From the NCBI GenBank assembly GCA_958296285.1, contig OY282459.1, positions 1,668,999 to 1,732,998 on the forward strand: DNA of 64,000 nucleotides, read 5' to 3'. The DNA comes from an uncultured Alphaproteobacteria bacterium (GTDB lineage Bacteria; Pseudomonadota; Alphaproteobacteria; JAPOUT01; G958296285). Positions within the stretch are counted from its first letter, which is position 1. Each line of letters starts with the position of its first letter. A program made the position numbers and the translations under genes. A model generated the notes under the pieces. The model did no database searches and had not been told where the DNA came from. It was given only the letters and a program-made list of their open reading frames with translations. Positions 53,580 through 61,544 of the stretch are shown here, piece by piece.

Positions 53580-54338
53580 TTACTCGGCGGGGGCGGGACG
53601 GGCGCGGGCGCGGGGTTTTGGGCTGTCCTTGACAGTGAAGAGGAGTTCTGAGGCGAACATATCCAGGCGCTCGGCATATTGCGAGAAGGCTCCGCTGAGT
53701 CTGTTGTAGAAGGCGACGGCGGGGATAGCGACGAAGAGTCCGAGCGCGGTGGCGAAGAGGGCTTCGGCGATTCCGGGCGCGACGGCGGCGAGGCTGGTTT
53801 CTTGGGTGATGGCGATAGATTGGAAACTGTTCATGATTCCCCAGACTGTTCCGAAGAGTCCGATGAAGGGGGCGATAGCGCCGATGGTGGCGAGGGAAGT
53901 GAGTCTTTCGCTCATTGGGAGGAGTTCTCTAGCGATGATGATGGGGACTCTTGCGTGGATTTGTTCTTGGATTTGGGTATCCGAGGCGTTTTTGGCTTTT
54001 TTGGCGATTCCGACAGCGGTGATGAAGACGCTAATCATGGGGTGTTTCTCGCGTTTTTTGAGCGTATCGTGGAGGGCGTGGATATCCTTGCTTTTTCCGA
54101 GTCGTCTTTCAAAGAGTTTGGCTTTTCGGTTGAGTCGTCTGATAAAGAGGCTTCGCTCTATGATGACGGCCCAGGACCAGACGGACATTGCGAGGAGGAT
54201 AAGGAGGACGAGTTGGACGGCGGCGTCCGCGCGGGTAAAGATAGCGATAGGCGAGAAGACATCGCCTTCCGGGTTGAGCGAGAGTCCGAAGATGTTGAGG
54301 ATTTCCGCGAGCAGATTTGCTGCGCCATTGTCTTCCAT
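53580..54338 (-). CDS. tolQ: Tol-Pal motor protein TolQ
   Basis: A 252-residue inner-membrane protein of the MotA/TolQ/ExbB family with three helices (about 38-60, 160-185, 200-222). It has LATIGAIAPFIGLFGTVWGIMNSF and APGIAEALFATALGLFVAIPAV. With TolR it forms the proton channel. The C-terminal tail is Pro/Arg-rich. Confidence 0.96.
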   Translation of the reverse strand: MEDNGAANLLAEILNIFGLSLNPEGDVFSPIAIFTRADAAVQLVLLILLAMSVWSWAVIIERSLFIRRLNRKAKLFERRLGKSKDIHALHDTLKKREKHPMISVFITAVGIAKKAKNASDTQIQEQIHARVPIIIARELLPMSERLTSLATIGAIAPFIGLFGTVWGIMNSFQSIAITQETSLAAVAPGIAEALFATALGLFVAIPAVAFYNRLSGAFSQYAERLDMFASELLFTVKDSPKPRARARPAPAE

Positions 54339-54374
54339 GGGTTTGGTTCTCTTATGTTTTTGGGGTTTGTTTTT

Positions 54375-54403
54375 TTCATAGATGAGCTTGTTCGGTGTTG
54401 CAA
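54375..54403 (-). promoter_or_regulatory. candidate promoter for tolQ
   Basis: On the - strand TTGCAA (54403-54398) and TATGAA (54380-54375) are 17 bases apart, in the 92-base gap between ybgC and tolQ. Confidence 0.42.
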
Positions 54404-54430
54404 GCTTTTTTGGTTTTGGGTTTGTGGGGG

Positions 54431-54913
54431 TTATGTTTTGGTTGTGATGAGGAGTTTTTGGAGATTTTTGGTGAGATTTGGGGGCATGATTTGGGGTTGA
54501 TTGTGTTGATTGATGGCTGCGGCTCGGAGGGTTGCGTGGAAGAGTTTGGTTGAGTTTCGAGAGATAGTTTGGGACATATCGAAGGATGCTTTTCCGAGTT
54601 TGATGAGTTGGGTATGGATGGTGAGGAGTTCGTCTATGTGTGCGGGTTTAAGGAATCGGATATTCATGCGGGTTATAGCGAAGGTGATGGGGGGGTTGAG
54701 TTTGAGGAGTTTTTGGTGTGGCATATTTGCGGCTCTGAGGAAGTTGGATCGGGCGCGTTCTGCGAATCGGAGATAGTTTGCGTGATAGACGATACCTGTG
54801 AAGTCTGTATCTTCGTAATAGACTCGGATGTGGAGTTGGTGGGTTTTACCGATGAGTTTTCCGCCGATGGGGTGCGTGGCGGATGATTCCGATGATGTTA
54901 TCCTCTTTGTCAT
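54431..54913 (-). CDS. ybgC: acyl-CoA thioesterase YbgC
   Basis: A 160-residue hotdog-fold thioesterase. The active motif is YYEDTDFTGIVYHANYLRFAERAR. It is the usual first gene of the tol-pal cluster. The coding strand is extremely A/C-rich (one 60-base line near the 3' end, 54421-54480, has no C on the + strand). The usual neighbour ruvB is displaced by an inserted gene pair. Confidence 0.93.
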   Translation of the reverse strand: MTKRITSSESSATHPIGGKLIGKTHQLHIRVYYEDTDFTGIVYHANYLRFAERARSNFLRAANMPHQKLLKLNPPITFAITRMNIRFLKPAHIDELLTIHTQLIKLGKASFDMSQTISRNSTKLFHATLRAAAINQHNQPQIMPPNLTKNLQKLLITTKT

Positions 54914-54934
54914 AGTGTCATGATATACTATATT
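54907..54934 (+). promoter_or_regulatory. candidate promoter for the AAA ATPase/PIN pair
   Basis: TTGTCA (54907-54912) and TATATT (54929-54934) are 16 bases apart, 40 bases before the ATPase ATG. It overlaps the ybgC start on the other strand, so the inserted pair and ybgC may interfere. Confidence 0.5.
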
Positions 54935-54973
54935 CCTTGCGTTTTCTGATGCCGAAGCGAGGCGGCAATTATC

Positions 54974-56326
54974 ATGGACAAAATCTTTCTAGAGAATTTT
55001 CGCTGCTTTGGGGGCAGGCAGGAGGCTCGTCTCGCGCCTTTGACTCTGTTGGTTGGCGAAAACAGCACAGGCAAGACCTCTTTCATGGCGATGGTTCGCG
55101 CATTATACGACGTGGCTTTTAAGGGCAGAATCCCTAATTTTAAACAACCTCCGTACGATCTTGGGAGTTTTGATGATATTGCTCACAATCCGGATGAGGG
55201 AAGCATAGCGAGTCATTTCAGGGCAGGATTTGAAACCACATTGAAAAGGGATGCGCTCAAAGGCGTCGCTTTTGAAACAAGATTTGAGAAAGAAGGCTCA
55301 GCGCCTATTCCAACGGGTTGGACTCTTTCGCACAACAGCAAGAAGGTTGAATGGAAATATAACGGAAAACATTCGTTCATTTTTGCAATATCCGACTTAA
55401 GAAAAAAAATCCCAGCGTCTTCGCTGAAGCGCTTTGATCCCACCAAAAGGACATTTATTGACATTGATGACGTCCGACATCACGTCCGATTTTTATCTCT
55501 TTTATCACGGAGTGAGATAATGACAGAGGAGAAGAGAAAAAAGCCTTCGCCTGCGCGAAAGACTTCTCCTTCATTGACTGATGAGGAACTCCGTGAACTT
55601 TCTAACCTTCTAACAAGGGTTGCGTTGCATCGGGAATCGCAACCCTTTGCGGGCGCGCCTGTTCGTTCCAAGCCGCTTCGCACCTACGACCCCACCTTGC
55701 CAGAGTGGGATCCAGAAGGCAAATACATTCCCCATCTTTTCGCAGAGATGTCTTTTCAAGATAAAGCAGGGTGGGCAAAATTGCAGAAGGCGCTTCAGAC
55801 TTTCGGAAACAAAGCGGGACTCTTTGACGAAATCCAGGTCAAGCATTATGGCAAACAAGGAAGCGATCCTTTTCAGCTGCAGGTCAGAATCTCTGGAGGA
55901 CCTTGGCGCAATCTTATTGATGTTGGTTATGGGGTCAGTCAAGCGCTGCCGGTGATCACCGAATTGTTTCGCCGTGATGCGCCGAGCATGTTTCTCTGGC
56001 AGCAGCCTGAGGTGCATCTTCACCCGAGCGCCCAAGCCGCTCTGGGGAGTTTGTTCTGCGAGATTGCTGCGCCCAATAAGCAACTGATCGTAGAGACGCA
56101 TAGCGACCATCTGATAGATCGGGTGCGCATGGATGTCCGCGACAAAAAGACGAAATTGACGCCAGACGACGTGTCTCTCCTATTTTTTGAGCGCAAAAAT
56201 CAGAATGTCCAGATTCATTCCATTCGCTTTGATAAGGCGGGGAACGTCTTGGATGCACCCGAGAGCTACCGCCGCTTCTTCATGGAAGAAGTGGAAAGGT
56301 CTCTGAACTTACCGCATTACAAATAA
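54974..56326 (+). CDS. ABC/OLD-like AAA family ATPase
   Basis: A 450-residue ATPase with N-terminal FLENFRCFGG, Walker A GENSTGKTS (28-36), a signature-like GYGVSQALPV (near 318), Walker B MFLWQQPEVHLHP (near 340-350) and H-loop VETHSDHL (near 374-380). This is the SMC/OLD type seen in many defence and toxin systems; no Toprim domain is present. Its gene overlaps the next by one base (TAATG), so the two products act together. Base use is less G/C-rich than its neighbours, and it breaks the ruvB-ybgC order. It is likely acquired. Confidence 0.88.
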   Translation: MDKIFLENFRCFGGRQEARLAPLTLLVGENSTGKTSFMAMVRALYDVAFKGRIPNFKQPPYDLGSFDDIAHNPDEGSIASHFRAGFETTLKRDALKGVAFETRFEKEGSAPIPTGWTLSHNSKKVEWKYNGKHSFIFAISDLRKKIPASSLKRFDPTKRTFIDIDDVRHHVRFLSLLSRSEIMTEEKRKKPSPARKTSPSLTDEELRELSNLLTRVALHRESQPFAGAPVRSKPLRTYDPTLPEWDPEGKYIPHLFAEMSFQDKAGWAKLQKALQTFGNKAGLFDEIQVKHYGKQGSDPFQLQVRISGGPWRNLIDVGYGVSQALPVITELFRRDAPSMFLWQQPEVHLHPSAQAALGSLFCEIAAPNKQLIVETHSDHLIDRVRMDVRDKKTKLTPDDVSLLFFERKNQNVQIHSIRFDKAGNVLDAPESYRRFFMEEVERSLNLPHYK

Positions 56327-56829
56327 TGTGCGCGATTCTTGACGCTGACATCTTGTACGAAGTATTCGGAACAAAGACCACAAAAGCGGGAAGTTTGTTC
56401 CTCACATGGATAAACAAGGGCAAAAACCGCTTGGTTGTTGGCGAAGCGCTACTCAAAGAAATAAATAATCGATCTTTCACGATTTGGTTGAACACTGCAG
56501 AACAGTCGGGGAAAGTCTTGCGGATGGACGAGGAAAAAGACAGCATTATTGATAAAAAGAAAAGGGAGCTAGAGGCAAAGATCAAATCAGACGATCCGCA
56601 TATCATTGCTCTGGCTCAAGTCAGCGGCGCTCGGATGCTCTACTCGGGGGAAGAGGCACTGCATGCGGATTTCAAGAACAACAAATTTCTTAAGCCAACG
56701 GGAGGGCATGTTTATCCGCGTAAGGAAAAACGCAAGGTAATTCTCAAATTTCTTAGTAACGAGAAACTTTGCGAAATCTCCCCCCGCAAGAACAAGGCGG
56801 GCAAAGCCCGCCACTCACGCAAGCGCTAG
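56326..56829 (+). CDS. PIN-like nuclease candidate partnered with the ATPase
   Basis: A 167-residue protein. CAILDADILYEVFG at the start, the acidic residue in VVGEALLKEINN, SDDPHIIALAQVSGARMLYS, then GEEALHADFKN fit the spaced acidic residues of PIN domains. No family match is certain. The last 15 or so residues (PRKNKAGKARHSRKR) are encoded by repeat R7, which supplies the stop codon. The original C-terminus was therefore probably replaced. Likely role: RNase effector controlled by the ATPase. Confidence 0.65.
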   Translation: MCAILDADILYEVFGTKTTKAGSLFLTWINKGKNRLVVGEALLKEINNRSFTIWLNTAEQSGKVLRMDEEKDSIIDKKKRELEAKIKSDDPHIIALAQVSGARMLYSGEEALHADFKNNKFLKPTGGHVYPRKEKRKVILKFLSNEKLCEISPRKNKAGKARHSRKR

Positions 56830-56976
56830 GGGGGTCGGCGGGCTTCTCGCGGGCTTGCCCTTCGGGCTTCGCCCGCTTCGTTTCGCCACGCCCGCCGACT
56901 TTCGGGGGGATTCCCCCCGATCCCCCCTTCTTCGCGGGGGGCGTTCCGCCCCCCACACCCCCCTTCACGGGAGCTA
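56778..56976. repeat. mosaic inverted-repeat element R7 (left end missing)
   Basis: It contains the GGCGGGCAAAGCCCGCC hairpin module (inverse of R3), CGCAAGCGCTAGG, the GTCGGCGGGC stem with a longer loop, a GGGGGGATTCCCCCC stem and a GGGGGGCGTTCCGCCCCCC stem. The right arm is CCCCCCTTCACGGGAGCT. No matching left arm is seen. It encodes the end of the PIN-like protein and touches the ruvB stop codon. Confidence 0.82.
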
Positions 56977-58086
56977 ATCAGCGCGCCCCTTCTCCACAAA
57001 CAGCGAAGCCTGCCCCCCAGACGGAACCGCCAACCCCAAATGCCCAAAAGCCCGCGCCGAAGCCACACGACCCCGAGGCGTCCGAAACACAAACCCCCGC
57101 CTTATCAAATATGGCTCCAACGCATCTTCCAACGTATCGCGCGTCTCGCCCAACGCCGCCGCCAACGTCTCAATCCCCGTCGGACGACCCCCAAAATCCC
57201 GCGCCAAACACATCAAATAACGATGATCCAACGCATCCAACCCCTCGCCATCCACGCGCAGCCGCGCCAAAGCATCCCGCGCCCGCGATAAAGAAATCTC
57301 CGCCTCGCCCGAATGAACAGCGAAATCCCGAATGCGCCGCAACAAACGCTGCGCCACGCGAGGCGTCCCGCGAGACCGCCGCGCAATCTCCCGCGCCGCG
57401 TCCCGATGCAGCGCCATCCCCAAAAGATCAGAGGCGCGAAGCACAATCTTCTCCAAATCCTCAGCGCCGTAATAATCCAACCGCATGACAATGCCGAAAC
57501 GATCATGCAAAGGCGTGGTGATAAGACCCGTCCGCGTTGTCGCGCCGGCAAGCGTGAAAGGATTCAACCCCACGCGAAGAGATCGCGCGCCCGGACCCGA
57601 CCCCACGACCAAATCCAAAACGAAATCCTCCAGCGCCGGATAAAGAATCTCCTCCACCGGCGGCGCGAGACGATGAATCTCGTCAATGAAGAGAATGTCG
57701 TTGGGCTGCAGATTTGTCAGAATGGCGGCGAGATCGCCTGGACGCTGAAGAATAGGCCCCGATGTCGCGCGCAGCTGAACGTCTCTCGCGGCGGCGGCGA
57801 TATGGGCGAGCGTGGTCTTGCCGAGTCCGGGAGGCCCCGCGAAAAGAATGTGATCCAAAGGCTCGCCGCGCATCTTCGCGGCTTGGACGAAAACCTGCAG
57901 ATTCTCGCATATGGCGCTCTGCCCAATGAAATCGCCGAGCGCCTTCGGACGGAGCGAAAAAGACGCCTCTCGCTCATGCGCTTCATGGTTTTGATAAGAA
58001 CCGTCATCGCCGGAGGCGTCATCGCCGATCTGCTCGGCGGGGGCGACAAGACGGGGCGCTTTTCGCTCTTTCTGACGGGAGGGCAT
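56974..58086 (-). CDS. ruvB: Holliday junction helicase RuvB
   Basis: A 370-residue AAA+ motor: [13 protein letters not shown], Walker [10 protein letters not shown], Walker [12 protein letters not shown], sensor [19 protein letters not shown], Arg finger region [15 protein letters not shown], and a winged helix at the C-terminus. An N-terminal extension of about 45 residues is acidic. It overlaps the ruvA stop (TAATG). The TAG stop abuts the R7 arm. Confidence 0.97.
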   Translation of the reverse strand: MPSRQKERKAPRLVAPAEQIGDDASGDDGSYQNHEAHEREASFSLRPKALGDFIGQSAICENLQVFVQAAKMRGEPLDHILFAGPPGLGKTTLAHIAAAARDVQLRATSGPILQRPGDLAAILTNLQPNDILFIDEIHRLAPPVEEILYPALEDFVLDLVVGSGPGARSLRVGLNPFTLAGATTRTGLITTPLHDRFGIVMRLDYYGAEDLEKIVLRASDLLGMALHRDAAREIARRSRGTPRVAQRLLRRIRDFAVHSGEAEISLSRARDALARLRVDGEGLDALDHRYLMCLARDFGGRPTGIETLAAALGETRDTLEDALEPYLIRRGFVFRTPRGRVASARAFGHLGLAVPSGGQASLFVEKGRAD

Positions 58087-58682
58087 TAGGCGAGTTCCTT
58101 GAGGCTAGCGCGGATGACATCGTCCAGTTTTTGGGCGCTCTGCTCGTTGATGGCGAAGAGGGCGGCGCGGCGGGCGGCATGTTCGGGATAGCCCAGATTG
58201 ACGAGCGCCGAAATCGCTTGGACGAGAAGGTCTGCGGCTTCGGCGTTGGCGAGATCATCGGCGTTTTGGGGCGCTGGGAGAATGTTGAGGATTTTCTCGC
58301 TGAGTTCATTGACGATTCGTGAAGCCAATCGCGCGCCGACTCCGGGCGCGGCGGTGAGGACGAGATGGTCTTTGCTTCGCAGGGCGCGGATCAGATCGGC
58401 GAGGGGGAATGCGCTCAGAATGGCGAGGGCGAGTTTTTGTCCGACTCCCTGCACTTTATTAAGGAGTCGGAAGGTTTGGAGTTGCTGAGGATTCTCAAAG
58501 CCGAAGAGGAGGATTGTTTCATCGCGGATGATGGTCTCAATCCAGAGCGTGGCGGGTTTCCCTTGAGGGATCGCGGCGCGGAGTCTTTCGGCGCAGAGGA
58601 TATGATATCCGACTCCGCCGACTTCCAGGAGGATTCCGTCTTCTTGGGCGCTGCTTGCGATTCCTGTGAGTTTTCGGATCAT
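58086..58682 (-). CDS. ruvA: Holliday junction protein RuvA
   Basis: A 198-residue protein: OB domain ([26 protein letters not shown]), tandem HhH ([42 protein letters not shown]) and the C-terminal RuvB-contact domain ([18 protein letters not shown]). The ATG overlaps the ruvC stop (ATGA). Confidence 0.97.
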   Translation of the reverse strand: MIRKLTGIASSAQEDGILLEVGGVGYHILCAERLRAAIPQGKPATLWIETIIRDETILLFGFENPQQLQTFRLLNKVQGVGQKLALAILSAFPLADLIRALRSKDHLVLTAAPGVGARLASRIVNELSEKILNILPAPQNADDLANAEAADLLVQAISALVNLGYPEHAARRAALFAINEQSAQKLDDVIRASLKELA

Positions 58683-59206
58683 AATTGTGTTCTGCTGTTT
58701 CGGCGTTGGACGTGGCATATTGCGGCGGCGAGGGCGTCTGCGGCGTGATCGCTTGCGGGTTTGGCTCGCGGGAGGATTCGTTGGATCATGAATCGGATTT
58801 GGTTTTTTTCCGCGGCGCCGTTTCCGGTGATGGCTTTTTTGATTGTTGTGGGGGGGTATTCGGCGGCGTGGATGGCGGCGCGGGCGAGGGCGATGAGACA
58901 TGCCGCGCGGGCGTGTCCGAGTTTGAGCGCGGCTTGGACGCCTTTTCCGATGAGGGCGCTTTCCACGGCGGCTTCATTGGGTTGTTCGCTGCCGATGATC
59001 GCGGCGAGATTTTCGGCGATATGGAGGAGTCTTGGGGCGAGTTCATGCTGGGGTTTGGTTCGGATTGTTCCGTTGGCGATGTGTTGGATTTCTCCGCTTT
59101 TGCGCAGGGCGATGATTCCCCATCCTGTGGCTTGGAGTCCTGGGTCCAACCCTAGAATGACGGGGTTGGGGTCAGAGCGGGGGCATGAGGTTTGGGGTTC
59201 CATCAT
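58679..59206 (-). CDS. ruvC: Holliday junction resolvase RuvC
   Basis: A 175-residue nuclease. Catalytic acidic residues are in ILGLDPGLQATGWG, AAVESALIGKGVQAALKLGHAR and SDHAADALAAAICH. It acts with RuvAB. The gene overlaps yebC by 35 bases. Confidence 0.96.
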   Translation of the reverse strand: MMEPQTSCPRSDPNPVILGLDPGLQATGWGIIALRKSGEIQHIANGTIRTKPQHELAPRLLHIAENLAAIIGSEQPNEAAVESALIGKGVQAALKLGHARAACLIALARAAIHAAEYPPTTIKKAITGNGAAEKNQIRFMIQRILPRAKPASDHAADALAAAICHVQRRNSRTQL

Positions 59207-59918
59207 CGCGCTCGGCGTTGGCGTAGATATGTTGGACGTCGTCGCACTCGTCCAGTTCTTGGAGGATGTTAATGAGTCTGTCTCTGTCGGCGTTGGAGAG
59301 GGGGATGGCGTTTTGGGGTCGCCATGCGAGTCGTTGCGCGCCGTGTTTGTTGAGTTTTTGGGCGAGGGCGTCTGCGAGTTCCGTGAGTTTTTCGGGGTTT
59401 GAGAAGAAGAAGTGTCCGTCTTCGGTGATTCTGTGGTCTTCGGCGTCTGCGTGGATCGCGGCGTTGAGGGCGTCTTCGTCTGAGAGTTCGTTGAGGGGGT
59501 AGAAGACTTCGCCCATGCGTTGGAACATAAAGGAGACGGCGTTTTTTTCGGCGAGTTGTCCGCCTTTTTTGGCGAGGATATTTCGGATTTGGCTGGCGGT
59601 TCGGTTTCGGTTGTTGGTGAGGGTTTCCATGATGATTCCGGCGCCTCCTGGCGAGAATCCTTCGTATCGGATTTCTTCTTGTGTGGAGGTTTGGTCGCGG
59701 CTTTTTCCGATGGCTCGTTGGATATTGTCTTTGGGCATATTGTTGGCGCGGGCGTTTTGGATAGCGGTTCGGAGTCTGGGGTTTGCGTTGGGGTCGGGTT
59801 TTCCTGTTCTGGCGGCGGCGGTGATTTCGCGTGCGAGTCGTGAGAATTGTTTGGCGCGTTTTTTATCCTGCGCGCCTTTCCGGAATTGGATATTTTTGAA
59901 TTTGGAGTGTCCTGCCAT
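59172..59918 (-). CDS. yebC: YebC/PmpR family regulator
   Basis: A 248-residue protein: start AGHSKFKNIQFRKGAQDKKR, then NARANNMPKDNIQRAI, YEGFSPGGAGIIMETLTNNRNRT. Family members are DNA-binding regulators and/or translation factors for proline stretches. It is the usual neighbour of ruvC. The + strand is strongly G/T-rich up to R8. Confidence 0.95.
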   Translation of the reverse strand: MAGHSKFKNIQFRKGAQDKKRAKQFSRLAREITAAARTGKPDPNANPRLRTAIQNARANNMPKDNIQRAIGKSRDQTSTQEEIRYEGFSPGGAGIIMETLTNNRNRTASQIRNILAKKGGQLAEKNAVSFMFQRMGEVFYPLNELSDEDALNAAIHADAEDHRITEDGHFFFSNPEKLTELADALAQKLNKHGAQRLAWRPQNAIPLSNADRDRLINILQELDECDDVQHIYANAERDDGTPNLMPPL

Positions 59919-60020
59919 TTTGGGCGAATCGGTTAGGTGGGGGGTTGTTCATGGTTTATAGGCTTTTTGGGGGTGGTGCAAATGCTCCTGTTGAGGGGGG
60001 GTTGGGGGGCTAGCCCCCCA

Positions 60021-60049
60021 AGAAAAACCAAGGCTGCCGAAGGCAGCCT
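60021..60049 (-). terminator. terminator-like hairpin, left end of R8
   Basis: On the - strand AGGCTGCC, loop TTC, GGCAGCCT, TGG, then five T. It faces left. Confidence 0.5.
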
Positions 60050-60267
60050 ATCGGTTGGGGGGTGGGGTGGGGAAAAAGCTTTTCCGAGTGAAGCGAAGCG
60101 AAACGAGGAAAAGCGACCCACCCCCCAACCGCCCCTGCTCGCAAGAGCTCTTGTAAGCAGGGAAGTCGGCGGGCTTTCTCGCGGGCTTGCGCTACGCGCT
60201 TCGCCCGCTTCGTTTCACTGCGCCCTTCGGGCTTGTGGACTTCGTCTCGCTCTCGCCCGCCGACTAT

Positions 60268-60295
60268 AGCGGGCTTCGCCCGCTTGGTTTTTTTT
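60268..60295 (+). terminator. terminator-like hairpin, right end of R8
   Basis: AGCGGGC, loop TTC, GCCCGCT, TGG and eight T, facing right toward gloB. This is the best terminator in the window. Confidence 0.65.
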
Positions 60296-60385
60296 GGGGG
60301 GCTAGCCCCCCAAACCCCCCTTCACAGGAGCATCTGCACTGCCGCCCCCTTGACGAATGAGCCCCAAAAGCCCTTAATCACCACC

Positions 60386-61153
60386 ATGACCCTCCAAATC
60401 CACCAATTCCCTTGCCTCTCCGACAATTACGGCTTCCTCATCCACGACGAGGAAACCCAAACAACCGCCGCCATAGATACCCCCGACCCAAACGCCATCC
60501 TCAACGAACTCCATGAAAAACAATGGAACCTCACCCACATCTTCAATACCCACCACCACTTTGACCACACAGGCGGAAACGAAACCCTTAAAGAAAAAAC
60601 AAACTGCCAAATCTACGGCCCCCAAGCCGAAAAATCCCGAATCCCCCTCATAGACCACCCGCTCTCCGAAGGCGACACAGCGAAACTCGGAAATTTTGAG
60701 GCGACAATCCTAGAAGTCCCAGGCCATACCGCCGGCCATATCGCCTACCACTTCGCCAAAGAAAAGATCCTCTTCGTCGGCGATACGCTCTTCGTCATGG
60801 GCTGCGGAAGACTCTTTGAAGGAACGGCAGAGCAAATGTGGCAGTCGCTCTCCAAACTGCGCCGCCTCCCCGATGAGACGATCGTCTATTGCGCCCACGA
60901 ATATAGCGCCGCCAACGCCGCCTTCGCCCTGTCGCTGACGCCGAATGACGAAGCGGTGCGATCGCGCAAGACGGCGATAGACGCGGCGCGCGCCAAAAAT
61001 ATGCCGACCGTTCCCACGCGCATGGATTGGGAAAAAGCCGCCAACCCCTTCCTTCGCGCCGATTCGGCGAGTCTCGCCCAAGCGCTCCATATGACAGGCG
61101 CGGCGCCGACAGAAATCTTCGCCGAAACACGCCGCCGAAAAGATTCTTTCTAA
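60386..61153 (+). CDS. gloB: hydroxyacylglutathione hydrolase (glyoxalase II)
   Basis: A 255-residue metallo-beta-lactamase-fold enzyme: FPCLSDNYGFLIHD, metal motif THHHFDHTGG, VPGHTAGHIAYH, VGDTLFVMGCGRLFEG and CAHEY. It hydrolyses S-lactoylglutathione. The ATG at 60386 gives the family length; the open frame upstream is repeat R8. The + strand is extremely C/A-rich at its start and evens out toward the end. Confidence 0.96.
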   Translation: MTLQIHQFPCLSDNYGFLIHDEETQTTAAIDTPDPNAILNELHEKQWNLTHIFNTHHHFDHTGGNETLKEKTNCQIYGPQAEKSRIPLIDHPLSEGDTAKLGNFEATILEVPGHTAGHIAYHFAKEKILFVGDTLFVMGCGRLFEGTAEQMWQSLSKLRRLPDETIVYCAHEYSAANAAFALSLTPNDEAVRSRKTAIDAARAKNMPTVPTRMDWEKAANPFLRADSASLAQALHMTGAAPTEIFAETRRRKDSF

Positions 61154-61311
61154 TCCCCTAAAAACGCGCCCGCCGCGCGCCCGCCGCCGCGCGCCATCAC
61201 CAACGGCTCTCATTGTCGGGAAGGAAAGTTCCGCTTGGTAAAAATAAATTTGAACAGAATATATATTGCGGTGTATGGAATGTCGCCGCGCAAAAGAGTT
61301 TCTTGCCTCCT

Positions 61312-61518
61312 ATGGACGCGAAGAAACTTCTCGGCAAAAACATCCGCCGCATCAGAATAAAAAAAGGCATATCGCAAGAGCAACTCGCCATGCGCACAGG
61401 CGTCACGCAATCGCATATCAGCAGAATAGAAAGCGGCAATTTCAACCCCACTTTGGATACGATCGCGAAAATCGCCGAAGCGCTCGGAAAATCTCTGACC
61501 TCGCTCTTTGAGCGCTGA
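61312..61518 (+). CDS. XRE-family helix-turn-helix protein (small)
   Basis: A 68-residue Cro/CI-type protein made of little more than the HTH: IRRIRIKKGISQEQLAMRTG, then VTQSHISRIESGNFNPTLDT and IAKIAEALGKSLTSLF. The ATG at 61312 has no clear ribosome site. The upstream 61240-61275 stretch is A/T-rich and may hold the promoter. Target unknown. Confidence 0.85.
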   Translation: MDAKKLLGKNIRRIRIKKGISQEQLAMRTGVTQSHISRIESGNFNPTLDTIAKIAEALGKSLTSLFER

Positions 61519-61544
61519 CGTCTCAAGAAACGCCCTGCGCGAAT

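Larger units (their letters stand above)
59976..60339. repeat. mosaic inverted-repeat element R8
   Basis: The outer arms GTGCAAATGCTCCTGT and its imperfect inverse (ending 60339) enclose the modules. They are GGGGGGCTAGCCCCCC at both ends, a left-facing AGGCTGCC hairpin, a GGTTGGGGGGTGGGGTGGGG stem around AAAAAGCTTTTCC, the GCAAGAGCTCTTG module, an expanded GTCGGCGGGC stem, and a right-facing AGCGGGC hairpin. It fills most of the 467-base yebC-gloB gap. Confidence 0.85.

Noticed and set aside
52800..53651. A Gly/Phe-rich + strand open frame with repeats of the GLFGRGFF type.
   Set aside because: It is the shadow of the TolR Lys/Ala/Pro repeats and of TolA/TolR coding.
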